NCBI GenBank assembly: GCA_963773765.1 | Contig: CAVZCC010000005.1 | Location: 372,001-436,000, forward strand | DNA length: 64,000 nt | Direction: 5' to 3' | Origin: CAVZCC01 sp963773765 | GTDB taxonomy: Bacteria; Actinomycetota; Acidimicrobiia; Acidimicrobiales; Microtrichaceae | Shown here: positions 46,698-54,952 of the stretch, piece after piece | How positions within the stretch are numbered: position 1 is the stretch's first letter | How the letters are laid out: every line of letters starts with the position of its first letter | Notes under the pieces: model-generated | Told to the model about the DNA's origin: nothing | Seen by the model: the letters and a program-made list of their open reading frames with translations, nothing else | The model's database searches: none | Position numbers and translations under genes: made by a program

Positions 46698-48926
46698 TCA
46701 GCCTCCGACCTTCTCCAGCGGCGCCCAGGACAGCAGCAGCCGCTTCTCCCCCACCGTGGGGAAGCGGACGACGGCCTCGGTCTTCTCGCCCGCGCCCTCC
46801 AGGTGCAGCACGACGCCCTCGCCCCACTTGGTGTGGCGGACGTCGTCACCGACGCGGATGCCCAGGGCATGGGCACCCGACTGCGAGGGCGGGGCCGGCC
46901 GCAGGGCCCGCTCCACCGCGCGCTCCCGGCCCGAGGGCGACCAGGACGTGGACTCCCAGCCACCGGACCGGGCCGACGTCCGGCCCGGCTGGCGGGACCG
47001 GCTGGCCGAGGCCTCCTCCATGAGCCCGGAGGGGATCTCGTCCAGGAACCGGCTGGGCGGGTTGTACTGGGTGCTGCCGTACAGGCTGCGGCACCAGGCG
47101 TGGGACACGAACAACCGCTGTCGGGCCCGGGTGATGCCCACGTAGCAGAGCCGCCGCTCCTCCTCCAGCTCCCGGGGCTCGGTGAGGGCCCGCATGTGGG
47201 GGAACACGCCCTCCTCCATGCCGATGAGGAACACGACGGGGAACTCCAGGCCCTTGGCCGCGTGCAGGGTCATGAGCACCACACCGGAATCCGAGGGGTC
47301 CTCGCTGTCCGGGAGCTGGTCGGTGTCCGCCACCAGGGCCACCTGCTCCATGAACTGCTCCACCCCGTCGAACTCGCGGGCCACGCCCACCAGCTCGGCC
47401 AGGTTCTCCAACCTGCCGTCGGCCTCCACCGACCGCTCGGCCTCCAGCTCCGCGGCGTAGCCGCTGCGCCGCAGCAGGTTCTCCAGCAGCGTGGCGGGAC
47501 CGTCGCCCACCTCCGAGGCCAGGTCGTCGACCAGGGTGAGGAAGGCCTCGATGCCGCGGGCCGACCGGGCCGAGACACCGGCGTCGTCCCAGCGGCGGAG
47601 GGCGTCCATGAAGGACACGCCGTGGGAGCGGGCGTAGGCGTCGAGGCGACCCACGGTCTGGTCGCCGACGCCGCGCTTGGGCACGTTCAACACCCGCTTC
47701 ACGCTGACCTCGTCGGTCGGGTTCACCACCGCCTTCAGGTAGGCCAGCGCATCCTTGATCTCCTTGCGGTCGTAGAAGCGCGTGCCGCCCACGACCCGGT
47801 ACGGGATGCCCGACCGGAGGAACTGCTCCTCGATGACGCGGCTCTGGGCGTTGGTCCGGTAGAAGACGGCCAGGTCCGACCAGCGCAGGTCACCGCCGTC
47901 GTGCAGCGACGAGATCTGGTGCGCCACCCACTGGGCCTCGTCGCCCTCGTCCTCGCCCTGGAAGCGCACGATCGGGTCTCCCGCTCCCGCCTCGGTCCAC
48001 AGGTCCTTGGGCTTGCGGGACAGGTTGTGCGCGATCACGGCGTTGGCCGCGTCCAGGATGGTCTGGGTGGACCGGTAGTTCTGTTCCAGCACCACCACGG
48101 TGGCGTCCGGGAACGTGGTCTCGAACTCCAGCAGGTTGCGCATGTCCGCGCCCCGGAAGGCATAGATCGACTGGTCCAGGTCACCCACGACGCAGACGTT
48201 GCGGTGCTCCTCACCCAGCAGCATGACCAGGTCGTTCTGGACGGGGTTGGTGTCCTGGTACTCGTCCACCAGGACGTTGCCGAACCGGCGCTGGTAGTGC
48301 TCCAGCACCTGGGGCTCCTTGCGGAGCAGCTCCACCGTCACGCCCAGCAGGTCGTCGAAGTCCATGGCCCCGGCCCGGCGCAGGCGGGCCTGGTACTCCG
48401 TGAACACGTCGGCGATCTTGCGCTCGTGGATGACCGAGGCCCGCTCGGTGTACTCCTCCGCGTCCAGGCCCTCGTTCTTGGCCGCGGAGATGGTGGCGTG
48501 CACCGACCGGGGCGGGAACCGCTTGGGGTCCATGTTCAGGTCCCGGATGACGTAGCCGGTGAGGCGCACGGCATCCGCCTGGTCGTAGATGGTGAACGCG
48601 GACGGGTACCCCAGCAGCTGGGCGTCCCGCCGGAGGATGCGCACGCAGGCGGAGTGGAAGGTGGAGATCCACATCTTCTCCGCCACCGGTCCGACCAGGC
48701 GGCCGATGCGCTCCTTCATCTCCCCCGCGGCCTTGTTGGTGAAGGTGATGGCCAGGATCTCGAACGGGGAGACGTGGTGGGCCTGGATGAGGTGGGCGAT
48801 GCGGTGGGTCAGCACCCGGGTCTTGCCCGAACCGGCCCCGGCCACCACCAGCAGGGGCCCCTCACCGTGGGTGACGGCCTCGTACTGGGCGGGGTTCAGG
48901 CCGTCCAGGAGGTCGTCCGCGCTCAC
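46698..48926 (-). CDS. pcrA: ATP-dependent DNA helicase PcrA/UvrD
   Basis: 742 residues from GTG 48926, a start supported by TAGGGT 7 bases upstream; GTG 48935 is possible. Superfamily 1A helicase motifs: Q-motif LNPAQYEAV, Walker A AGAGSGKT, TFTNKAAGEMKER, VDEYQDTN, GDLDQSIYAFRGAD, NYRST, and LMTLHAAKGLEFPVVF. The C-terminal 70 residues end in a Tudor-like module (HTKWGEGVVLHLEGAGEK), which in PcrA binds RNA polymerase. It unwinds DNA 3' to 5' in repair and removes blocks from replication. Confidence 0.93.
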   Translation of the reverse strand: MSADDLLDGLNPAQYEAVTHGEGPLLVVAGAGSGKTRVLTHRIAHLIQAHHVSPFEILAITFTNKAAGEMKERIGRLVGPVAEKMWISTFHSACVRILRRDAQLLGYPSAFTIYDQADAVRLTGYVIRDLNMDPKRFPPRSVHATISAAKNEGLDAEEYTERASVIHERKIADVFTEYQARLRRAGAMDFDDLLGVTVELLRKEPQVLEHYQRRFGNVLVDEYQDTNPVQNDLVMLLGEEHRNVCVVGDLDQSIYAFRGADMRNLLEFETTFPDATVVVLEQNYRSTQTILDAANAVIAHNLSRKPKDLWTEAGAGDPIVRFQGEDEGDEAQWVAHQISSLHDGGDLRWSDLAVFYRTNAQSRVIEEQFLRSGIPYRVVGGTRFYDRKEIKDALAYLKAVVNPTDEVSVKRVLNVPKRGVGDQTVGRLDAYARSHGVSFMDALRRWDDAGVSARSARGIEAFLTLVDDLASEVGDGPATLLENLLRRSGYAAELEAERSVEADGRLENLAELVGVAREFDGVEQFMEQVALVADTDQLPDSEDPSDSGVVLMTLHAAKGLEFPVVFLIGMEEGVFPHMRALTEPRELEEERRLCYVGITRARQRLFVSHAWCRSLYGSTQYNPPSRFLDEIPSGLMEEASASRSRQPGRTSARSGGWESTSWSPSGRERAVERALRPAPPSQSGAHALGIRVGDDVRHTKWGEGVVLHLEGAGEKTEAVVRFPTVGEKRLLLSWAPLEKVGG

Positions 48927-48933
48927 ATGGCCC

Positions 48934-48939
48934 ACCCTA
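48934..48939 (-). promoter_or_regulatory. -10-like box TAGGGT, leaderless promoter for pcrA
   Basis: On the minus strand TAGGGT ends 7 bases before GTG 48926. Confidence 0.45.
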
Positions 48940-48993
48940 GTTGCAGGCCCTGACGGCCCCGCCCCGGCGGATCCGCCCGCGACGGGACCCCAC

Positions 48994-49803
48994 TCAGCCG
49001 GTGGTCTGCAACCGATCCCGGAACAGGGCCAGGACCTGCTCCAGGGCGTCGTGGGTGGGCTGTCCCGGCTCGTCCACCAGGTCCTCGGTCAGCACGGAGT
49101 GCGCCAACCTGCGGTGCCCCCACGGGTTGCCGGGCGACGAGTCGATCTCGACCCCCACGAAGCGGTCGCCCAGCTCCCGGCGGAGGGTGGCGAACCGCTC
49201 GGCGGGGACCATCCTGTCCCCGGTGAACCGGAGCCCCAGCACGCACAGGTCCTCGTCCTCGGCCCGCGCCTTGACCGTGAGGAGGTCCTGGTCCGAGAGC
49301 CCGAGCGCGGCCTTGCGGGCGCCGGGACCGATGGGCAGCGACGGCTGGGACAGGACCGGGGCCAGCATCTCCGGCTCGGTGGCCATGGCCAGCGCGAACC
49401 CGCCCGTGAAGCACATGCCCACCGCACCCACGCCGGGTCCGCCGCAGCGCCGGTGGGCGTCGCGGGCCAGGGCCCGGAGCCAGTCGATGGCGGGGGGCGT
49501 GGTCCGCAGCGCGAAGGCCTTGAACTCCTTGGACACGCAGGCCGGGACGATGGCCCGGGCCATGACGCCGGCGCCGATGTCCGCCCCCGGTTCGCCGAAC
49601 AGGTGGGGCAGGAACACGGTGAAGCCCTCGTCGATCACCCGGCGGGCGAACCTGATCACGGCAGGCGTGATGCCCGGCATCTCGGCGATGACGATGACCG
49701 CGGGGCCGTCGCCGGCGACGTAGACGGTCCGTTCCTTGCCCCCGAAGGAGAAGGCCTCCACCGAGAAGTCCGACAGCGCCTGGTTGGTCCCCGAGTCCGG
49801 CAT
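48994..49803 (-). CDS. Dienelactone-hydrolase-family alpha/beta hydrolase
   Basis: 269 residues from ATG 49803, supported by TACGCT 8 bases upstream. Alpha/beta hydrolase fold with VYVAGDGPAVIVIAEMPGI at the start and nucleophile elbow GMCFTGG, with Cys instead of Ser as in dienelactone hydrolase. The end has SSPGNPWGHRRLAHSV, which likely carries the catalytic His. It would hydrolyse lactones or esters; the substrate is unknown. Standing alone between pcrA and the NlpC/P60 gene on the same strand. Confidence 0.82.
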   Translation of the reverse strand: MPDSGTNQALSDFSVEAFSFGGKERTVYVAGDGPAVIVIAEMPGITPAVIRFARRVIDEGFTVFLPHLFGEPGADIGAGVMARAIVPACVSKEFKAFALRTTPPAIDWLRALARDAHRRCGGPGVGAVGMCFTGGFALAMATEPEMLAPVLSQPSLPIGPGARKAALGLSDQDLLTVKARAEDEDLCVLGLRFTGDRMVPAERFATLRRELGDRFVGVEIDSSPGNPWGHRRLAHSVLTEDLVDEPGQPTHDALEQVLALFRDRLQTTG

Positions 49804-49811
49804 GGGCGCGG

Positions 49812-49817
49812 AGCGTA
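49812..49817 (-). promoter_or_regulatory. -10-like box TACGCT, leaderless promoter
   Basis: On the minus strand TACGCT is 8 bases before ATG 49803. It lies between that start and the stop of the NlpC/P60 gene upstream. Confidence 0.45.
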
Positions 49818-49840
49818 CCGGTGGCACCCGGTTCAGGACG

Positions 49841-50389
49841 TCACTTGACCCGGCCGAACCCGACGAGGGGCTTGCCCACGCCCTGGCCGAGCGGGGCCAC
49901 CTTCACCACGTCACCGGAGCGGGGGCTGTGGATGATCATGCCGTCACCGAGGTACATGGCCACGTGCGACACGGGGGCGCCGTAGAAGACCAGGTCGCCG
50001 GGCTGCAGGTCGGCGCCACCGACGGGCGTGGTGGCGCCGCGCTGGGCCGCTGAGCTGTGCGGCAGCGCCACGCCGGCCCGGGACCAGGCCCAGCGGGTGA
50101 AGCCCGAGCAGTCGAACCCGCCGGGCGAGGCACCACCCCTCCGGTACGGCGTGCCCAGGGCCGAGGTGGCAGCGGCCAGGACCGGCTGGGCCGTGGGGCT
50201 GACCCACGCCCGCCCGAACGGCACCACGATCCGGACGGGCGGCATGGCCCGCAACGGCAGCCCGGCCTGGAGTGGCGCAGCCGGGAACGGCACCGCGTCG
50301 GCCCGGCCGCCCAGCAGGGCGACGGACAGCGCCGCGCCCAGAGCGACGGACGCGGAAAGTGAACGTCGGAGAGTGAGAGGTACCCGCAT
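49841..50389 (-). CDS. Secreted NlpC/P60 peptidoglycan hydrolase
   Basis: 182 residues with a signal peptide (to about residue 32, GGRADA). The NlpC/P60 domain has TPYRRGGASPGGFDCSGF with the catalytic Cys, GAPVSHVAMYLG with the His, and MIIHSPRSGD. It cuts peptide stems of peptidoglycan (D-Glu to diamino acid bond in characterised members). It shares its catalytic-domain layout with the larger protein at 54953, and both genes have TTTGTAACA about 30 bases upstream of their starts. Confidence 0.9.
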   Translation of the reverse strand: MRVPLTLRRSLSASVALGAALSVALLGGRADAVPFPAAPLQAGLPLRAMPPVRIVVPFGRAWVSPTAQPVLAAATSALGTPYRRGGASPGGFDCSGFTRWAWSRAGVALPHSSAAQRGATTPVGGADLQPGDLVFYGAPVSHVAMYLGDGMIIHSPRSGDVVKVAPLGQGVGKPLVGFGRVK

Positions 50390-50418
50390 GGGTTCCAGTG
50401 TGACGGACCCGCTTCTTT

Positions 50419-50427
50419 TGTTACAAA
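50419..50427 (-). promoter_or_regulatory. TTTGTAACA motif upstream of NlpC/P60 gene (site 1)
   Basis: On the minus strand TTTGTAACA lies 29 bases before ATG 50389. The same nine bases occur at 56210-56218, 30 bases before the start of the other NlpC/P60 gene. Candidate binding site of a shared envelope regulator, or part of a promoter. Confidence 0.5.
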
Positions 50428-50480
50428 TCCATGACGGTCCGGTGTCGTGGTCGACATGAACCGCGACGGCGGTCGTGACC

Positions 50481-50486
50481 TAGCCT
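50481..50486 (+). promoter_or_regulatory. -10-like box TAGCCT, leaderless promoter
   Basis: TAGCCT ends 8 bases before GTG 50495, the same hexamer and spacing as at 13476 on the minus strand. Confidence 0.5.
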
Positions 50487-50494
50487 GCGGTGCC

Positions 50495-51433
50495 GTGCCC
50501 CACCCCCGTCCCTTCCGGTTCACCGTCCAGGCCTCCCACCTGGGGTCACCCGAGGAGCTCCGGCCCCTGGCCCGCAAGGCGGAGGACATCGGCGTCAGCG
50601 TCCTGACCGTGGCGGACCACCTGGACGACCAGCTGGCTCCCGTGGCGGCGCTCATGGCCGCGGCGGACGCCACCACCACCCTCCGGGTGGGGTCCCTGGT
50701 GTTCGCCAACGACTACCGGCACCCCGCGGTGCTGGCCAAGGAGGCGGCCACGGTGGACCGACTCACCGGCGGACGCCTGGAGTTCGGCCTGGGGGCGGGC
50801 TGGATGACGGCGGACTACCTGGCGGCCGGCATCCCCCTGGACCCCCCATCGGTACGGATCGCCCGCCTGGACGAGGCGCTGGGCATCATCCGGGCCCTGT
50901 GGGCCGGCGGTCCGGTGGACCACGACGGGGACCACTACAGGATCACCGCCCTGACCTGCACCCCGCTGCCGGCGCAGCGGCCGTACCCGCCCATCATCAT
51001 CGGCGGCGGTGGACGCAAGGTGCTGGAGGTGGCGGCCCGCCACGCCGACGTCGTGCACCTGAACCCCGCGCTGCCGGCCGGGGTGATCGACCACCGCGCC
51101 GGACCCACGGCCACCGCGGCGTCCACCGAACAGAAGCTGGCCTGGGTCCGAGCCGCGGCCGGCGACCGGTTCGACGGACTGGAGCTGGGCGTGCGCATCC
51201 ACCTGGCGTTCGTCACCGACGACCGGGACGGGCTCTACGAGGGCCTGGCCGGGGGCTTCGGGCTCACGCCGGAGGAGGCACGGGACTCGCCCCACGCCCT
51301 GTGCGGGACCCTGGACCAGATCGCGGAGGACCTGCAGGTCCGCCGGGAGCGGTTCGGGATCTCCAACATCGGCCTGTCGGCGAGCTCGCTCGACGAGCTG
51401 GCGCCCGTCATCACCCGCCTGGCCGGCACCTGA
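50495..51433 (+). CDS. LLM-class F420-dependent oxidoreductase
   Basis: 312 residues from GTG 50495; an in-frame upstream start exists but the TAGCCT box and the family N-terminus (PFRFTVQASHLGSPEEL) favour this one. Luciferase-like barrel motifs: SVLTVADHL, VGSLVFANDYRHPAVLAKE, TVDRLTGGRLEFGLGAGW, then PIIIGGGGRKVLEVAARHADVV-type segment. It most resembles the MSMEG_2516-like F420 group. Substrate unknown. Divergent from the NlpC/P60 gene. Confidence 0.85.
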   Translation: MPHPRPFRFTVQASHLGSPEELRPLARKAEDIGVSVLTVADHLDDQLAPVAALMAAADATTTLRVGSLVFANDYRHPAVLAKEAATVDRLTGGRLEFGLGAGWMTADYLAAGIPLDPPSVRIARLDEALGIIRALWAGGPVDHDGDHYRITALTCTPLPAQRPYPPIIIGGGGRKVLEVAARHADVVHLNPALPAGVIDHRAGPTATAASTEQKLAWVRAAAGDRFDGLELGVRIHLAFVTDDRDGLYEGLAGGFGLTPEEARDSPHALCGTLDQIAEDLQVRRERFGISNIGLSASSLDELAPVITRLAGT

Positions 51434-51581
51434 GCCCCGCGGGCGCCGGTCCCGTTGCCGGCGTGTCGCACCGACGTCACGACGATCCGCGCCAGTGCGA
51501 CGACGCCCGCCGGCCGACGGCCGTCGCCGGCCCACGGCGGCCACACCCACGGGCCCAGTCCAGCGGTACCGGTGTGCACCC

Positions 51582-51610
51582 TTGACCCATATACCCCAAG
51601 GGGGTATGAA
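51582..51610 (+). promoter_or_regulatory. Copper-responsive promoter (-35 TTGACC, -10 TATGAA)
   Basis: TTGACC at 51582-51587 and TATGAA at 51605-51610 are 17 bases apart, a near-ideal sigma-70-type promoter. The spacer is filled by the first CsoR-type operator. It would drive the chaperone, ATPase and probably downstream copper genes. Confidence 0.6.
51591..51607 (+). promoter_or_regulatory. CsoR-type operator 1 (ATACCCCAAGGGGGTAT)
   Basis: A 17-base G-tract/C-tract pseudo-palindrome of the form TACCCC-N-GGGGTA, as bound by CsoR-family Cu(I) repressors. It overlaps the spacer and -10 region, so binding would block RNA polymerase. Confidence 0.65.
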
Positions 51611-51615
51611 TATCT

Positions 51616-51632
51616 ATACCCCCTTGGGGTAT
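51616..51632 (+). promoter_or_regulatory. CsoR-type operator 2 (inverted exact copy of operator 1)
   Basis: ATACCCCCTTGGGGTAT is the exact reverse complement of operator 1, centred 25 bases downstream and near the expected transcription start. The paired sites suggest cooperative repressor binding. No csoR gene is in the window. Confidence 0.65.
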
Positions 51633-51658
51633 CAGCCGACCGAACCCGGGAGCGCACC

Positions 51659-51868
51659 ATGACCATCACCACGACCGTCACCGTCGAGGGCATGACCTGC
51701 GGCCACTGCGTCAACGCCGTCGAGTCCGAACTGGCCGCGATCGCCGGCGTCACCGACGTGCGGGTCGACCTGGCCACCGGGGTCGTGGACATCACGAGCA
51801 CCGCCGGGCTGGACCGTTCCGCCATCCGGGCCGCGGTCGACGAGGCGGGCTACCGGGTGGTCCCATGA
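51659..51868 (+). CDS. CopZ-like copper chaperone (HMA domain)
   Basis: 69 residues from ATG 51659. One heavy-metal-associated domain with Cu(I)-binding motif GMTCGHC near residue 12 and the C-terminal DEAGYRVV signature. It delivers copper to the ATPase encoded next, whose ATG at 51865 overlaps this stop by 4 bases. Directly downstream of the paired CsoR-type operators, so it should be induced by copper. Confidence 0.92.
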   Translation: MTITTTVTVEGMTCGHCVNAVESELAAIAGVTDVRVDLATGVVDITSTAGLDRSAIRAAVDEAGYRVVP

Positions 51869-53969
51869 GCACCCGGCTCGATCCCCGCGACCCGCACACC
51901 GCCGACCCGGCGCACCACCACCAGGAGCCTCCCGGCGGCCCCGTTCCACACGACGGCCACACCGGGCACGGCCCACGACAAGCACGCCGGCCACGACCCG
52001 GAGATGTTCCGGCGCCGCTTCTGGCTCTCCCTGGCGCTGACGGTCCCGCTGGTGGTGACCAGCCACATGGTCATGGACTGGTTCGGCTACCAGCTCTCCT
52101 TCCCGGCCATGTCCTGGGTCGGACCGGTGCTCGGAACGTTCGTGTTCCTCTGGGGCGGCTGGCCGTTCCTCATCGGGGGAGCCCACGAGGTCCGCGACCG
52201 CCAGCCCGGGGATGATGCTGCTCATCTCGATGGCGATCACCGTCGCCTGGACGGCGTCCATGGCCACGAGCCTCGGCTGGTTCGACCTCGACTTCTGGTG
52301 GGAGCTCGCCGCCCTGGTCACGATCATGCTGCTCGGGCACTGGCAGGAGATGAAGGCGATCGGCCAGGCCCGGGGCGCACTCGCCGCGCTGGCCGAGCTC
52401 ATCCCCGACGACGCCGAGCGCGTCGCCGCCGACGGTTCCGTCGACCGGGTCCCGATCACCGCCCTGGCGGTGGGCGACGTGGTCCTGGTCCGCTCCGGCG
52501 GACGCATCCCCGCCGACGGCGAGGTCGTCGACGGCGACGCCGAGGTGGACGAGTCGATGATCACCGGCGAGTCCCGGCCCGTGACGGCGGGACGCCGGCG
52601 ACCGGGTCGTCGCCGGCACCGTGTCCACCGACTCGTCGCTGCGGGTCCGGTGACCGCGGTGGGCGACGACACCGCCCTGGCCGGCATCCAGCGGATGGTC
52701 GCCGACGCACAGGCGTCCTCCAGCCGGGCCCAGGTGCTGGCCGACCGGTTCGCCGCGCTGCTCTTCTACGTCGCCACCGGCGCTGCCGTCGCCACCTTCG
52801 TCGTCGTGGACGGCGCTGGGCGACGTGGACGCGGCCGTCACCAACACCGTCACCGTGCTGGTCATCGCCTGCCCCCACGCACTCGGGCTGGCGATCCCGC
52901 TGGTGATCGCCATCTCCACCGCGGTGTCGGCCCGGGCCGGCATCCTGGTCAAGGACCGCCTGGCCCTCGAACGCATGCGCACCATCGACGCCGTGCTGTT
53001 CGACAAGACCGGCACGCTGACCAAGGGCGCCCACGTCGTCACCGACGTCGCCGCTGCGGACGGGATCGACCGACGCCGACGGTCCTGCGCATCGCCGGCG
53101 CCGTCGAGCGCGACAGCGAGCACCCGCTGGCCCGCGCCATCACCGCCGGGCCGCGCACAGGACGGACCGCTCCCTGACGCGACCGACGTTCCGGTCCCGG
53201 ACCGGCCGCGGGGTCGAGGCCACCGTCGACGGCGACCCGGTACTCCGTCGGCGGACCGGCCCTGCTCCGGGAGATCGGGCGCACGCGGTGCCGGCCGAGC
53301 TCGCCGGGCCGGGCGAGCGCCTGGTCGCGCCCGGGGTGCGGCGGTGCTGTACCTGGTCCGCGACGCCGACGATCATCGGCGCGTTCGCCCTGGAGGACGA
53401 GATCCGTCCCGAGGCCCGCGCAGGCCGTCGCCGACCTGCAGGACATGGGCGTCGCAGGTCGTGATGATCACCGGCGACGCCCAGCAGGTCGCCGACGCCG
53501 TCGGCGCCGAGCTGGGCGTCGACCGGGTGTACGCCGAGGTGCTGCCCGAGGACAAGGACCGGGCCGTCGCCGAGCTCCAGGCCCAGGGATCCGCCGTCGC
53601 CATGGTCGGCGACGGCGTCAACGACGCCCCGGCCCTGGCCCGGGCCGACGTCGGCCTCGCCATCGGCGCCGGGACCGACGTCGCCATCGAGTCCGCCGGC
53701 GTCGTGCTCGCCTCGAGCGACCCGCGCGCGCGTCACCGGCGTCATCCGCCTGTCCCGGGCCGCGCTACCGCAAGATGATCCAGAACCTGGCGTGGGCCGC
53801 CGGCTACAACATCGTCGCCATCCCGCTCGCCGCCGGCGTGTTCGCCTGGGCCGGACTCGACCTGTCCCCGGCCGTCGGCGCCATCCTCATGAGCCTGTCG
53901 ACCATCGTCGTCGCCCTCAACGCCCAACTGCTGCGCCGGGTGCAGCTCCAGCCCGGCGACGGCACGTGA
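51865..53969 (+). CDS. copB: CopB-type P1B copper-translocating ATPase (many frameshifts)
   Basis: About 700 residues. The N-terminus is His-rich (AHHHQEPPGGPVPHDGHTGHG), then eight membrane helices (FRRRFWLSLALTVPLVV onward). Actuator TGES lies in ESMITGESRPV. The membrane metal site is CPH (VLVIACPHALGLAIPLV), the mark of the CopB subgroup instead of CPC. Phosphorylation site DKTGTLTKG and hinge VGDGVNDAPAL are present. At least eight single-base shifts interrupt it between 51970 and 53750, each fixable by one base (for example near 52815, giving VVDALGDVDAAV). It exports copper at the cytoplasmic membrane. Confidence 0.85.
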
Positions 53970-54019
53970 AGGCTCCGGCCGTCCCGGCGCCAGGGGACCC
54001 GGCGGGTACCTTGACCGTC

Positions 54020-54387
54020 ATGTCCCGTCACGCGGCGCAGTAACCCCGGCGCCGACCGGGCGACGCCCCGCGCTGGTGCTCGGCGGTGGCCGCCGCGGTC
54101 GTGGTCATGCACGCCCTCAGCTCGCCCGGGACCTCGCACCACAGCCCCTTCGGAGCCATGTCGTCGATGGCCCCGACGACGCGAGGCCCGGCAGGGGCGG
54201 CCCCACCAACGGACACGACCATGCCCCGGCGGGCGGCTCGAGCACGCCGGAACCGGCCGGCCACCTGCTGTCGATGACCATCTGCGCCTTCGCCGTCCTC
54301 GTCGCCGCCCGCGTCACCCGCCGGGTCGGCGGTCCCCGACGGCGCGCCGCTGCTCCCCGCCCCCGAACCCGACGATCCGCCCGGTGA
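54020..54387 (+). CDS. Small His-rich membrane protein, DUF6153-like (frameshifted, tentative)
   Basis: Two frames together give a short protein with a first helix (AAAVVVMHALSSPG), a His/Met/Pro-rich loop (HHSPFGAMSSM, then GHDHAPAG) and a second helix (LLSMTICAFAVLVAARV) with an Arg-rich end. This resembles small DUF6153-type actinobacterial membrane proteins. At least one shift and one in-frame TAA (54041) must be errors for this to be a gene. The position between the copper ATPase and the cupredoxin supports a metal-related role. Confidence 0.35.
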
Positions 54388-54467
54388 CCGGTCCGGAACC
54401 TCCTGTCCCCCGATCCGCGGTCTGAACCAGCCACCCGTTCAGACCCGATCCACAAGGAGACAGGAAC

Positions 54468-54908
54468 ATGCGAACACACGCGCGCGACTCGCCGCGCTCG
54501 CCCTCGTGGCGATCCCGGCGCGCTGCCTGCAGCAGCGACGACAGCCCGGAGCAGGCGACCGGGAGCGACCGGACGGTCACCGTCACGATGACCGACAACG
54601 CCTACGCGCCGACCAGCATCCCGGCCAAGGCCGGCGAGACGGTCACGTTCAGGTTCGTCAACGACGGGACGATGACCCACGAGGCCTACATCGGCTCGGG
54701 CGCCGACCAGGACGACCATGCCGCCGAGATGATGAAGGGCGACGACGGCCACTCCATGCACATGGCGGGCGACGACGTCGTCACCGTCGAACCGGGCCAG
54801 GACGCCGAGCTCACCACCACCTTCGACCGGGCCGGCACCGTGGTCATCGGCTGCCACCAGCCCGGACACTGGGAGTCCGGCATGAAGGCGACCGTCACCG
54901 TCACCTGA
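54468..54908 (+). CDS. Secreted cupredoxin-like copper-binding lipoprotein (frameshift in signal peptide)
   Basis: 146 residues. ATG 54468 has AAGGAGA at ribosome-binding distance. The N-terminus as read is odd, but two compensating shifts (near 54490 and 54525) give a normal signal peptide LAALALVAIPAL ending in a lipobox Cys before SSDDS. The mature domain is a plastocyanin-like fold with type 1 copper ligands: His in MTHEAY, then Cys, His and Met in CHQPGHWESGM. A Met/His-rich loop (MKGDDGHSMHM) may bind extra copper. It probably buffers copper outside the cell as part of the copper locus. Confidence 0.85.
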   Translation: MRTHARDSPRSPSWRSRRAACSSDDSPEQATGSDRTVTVTMTDNAYAPTSIPAKAGETVTFRFVNDGTMTHEAYIGSGADQDDHAAEMMKGDDGHSMHMAGDDVVTVEPGQDAELTTTFDRAGTVVIGCHQPGHWESGMKATVTVT

Positions 54909-54952
54909 TCCCGATCGTGGGGCGGGCCTCCGGGCCCGTCCCACGGAGGGCG

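Noticed and set aside
46695..48926. pcrA and the acyl-CoA synthetase as a functional operon
   Set aside because: The 2-base gap suggests cotranscription, but no shared biology is evident; treated as positional coupling only.
50390..50494. ydaO (c-di-AMP) riboswitch before the NlpC/P60 gene
   Set aside because: The gap to the divergent gene is only about 105 bases and no long structured leader was found; ydaO aptamers are longer.
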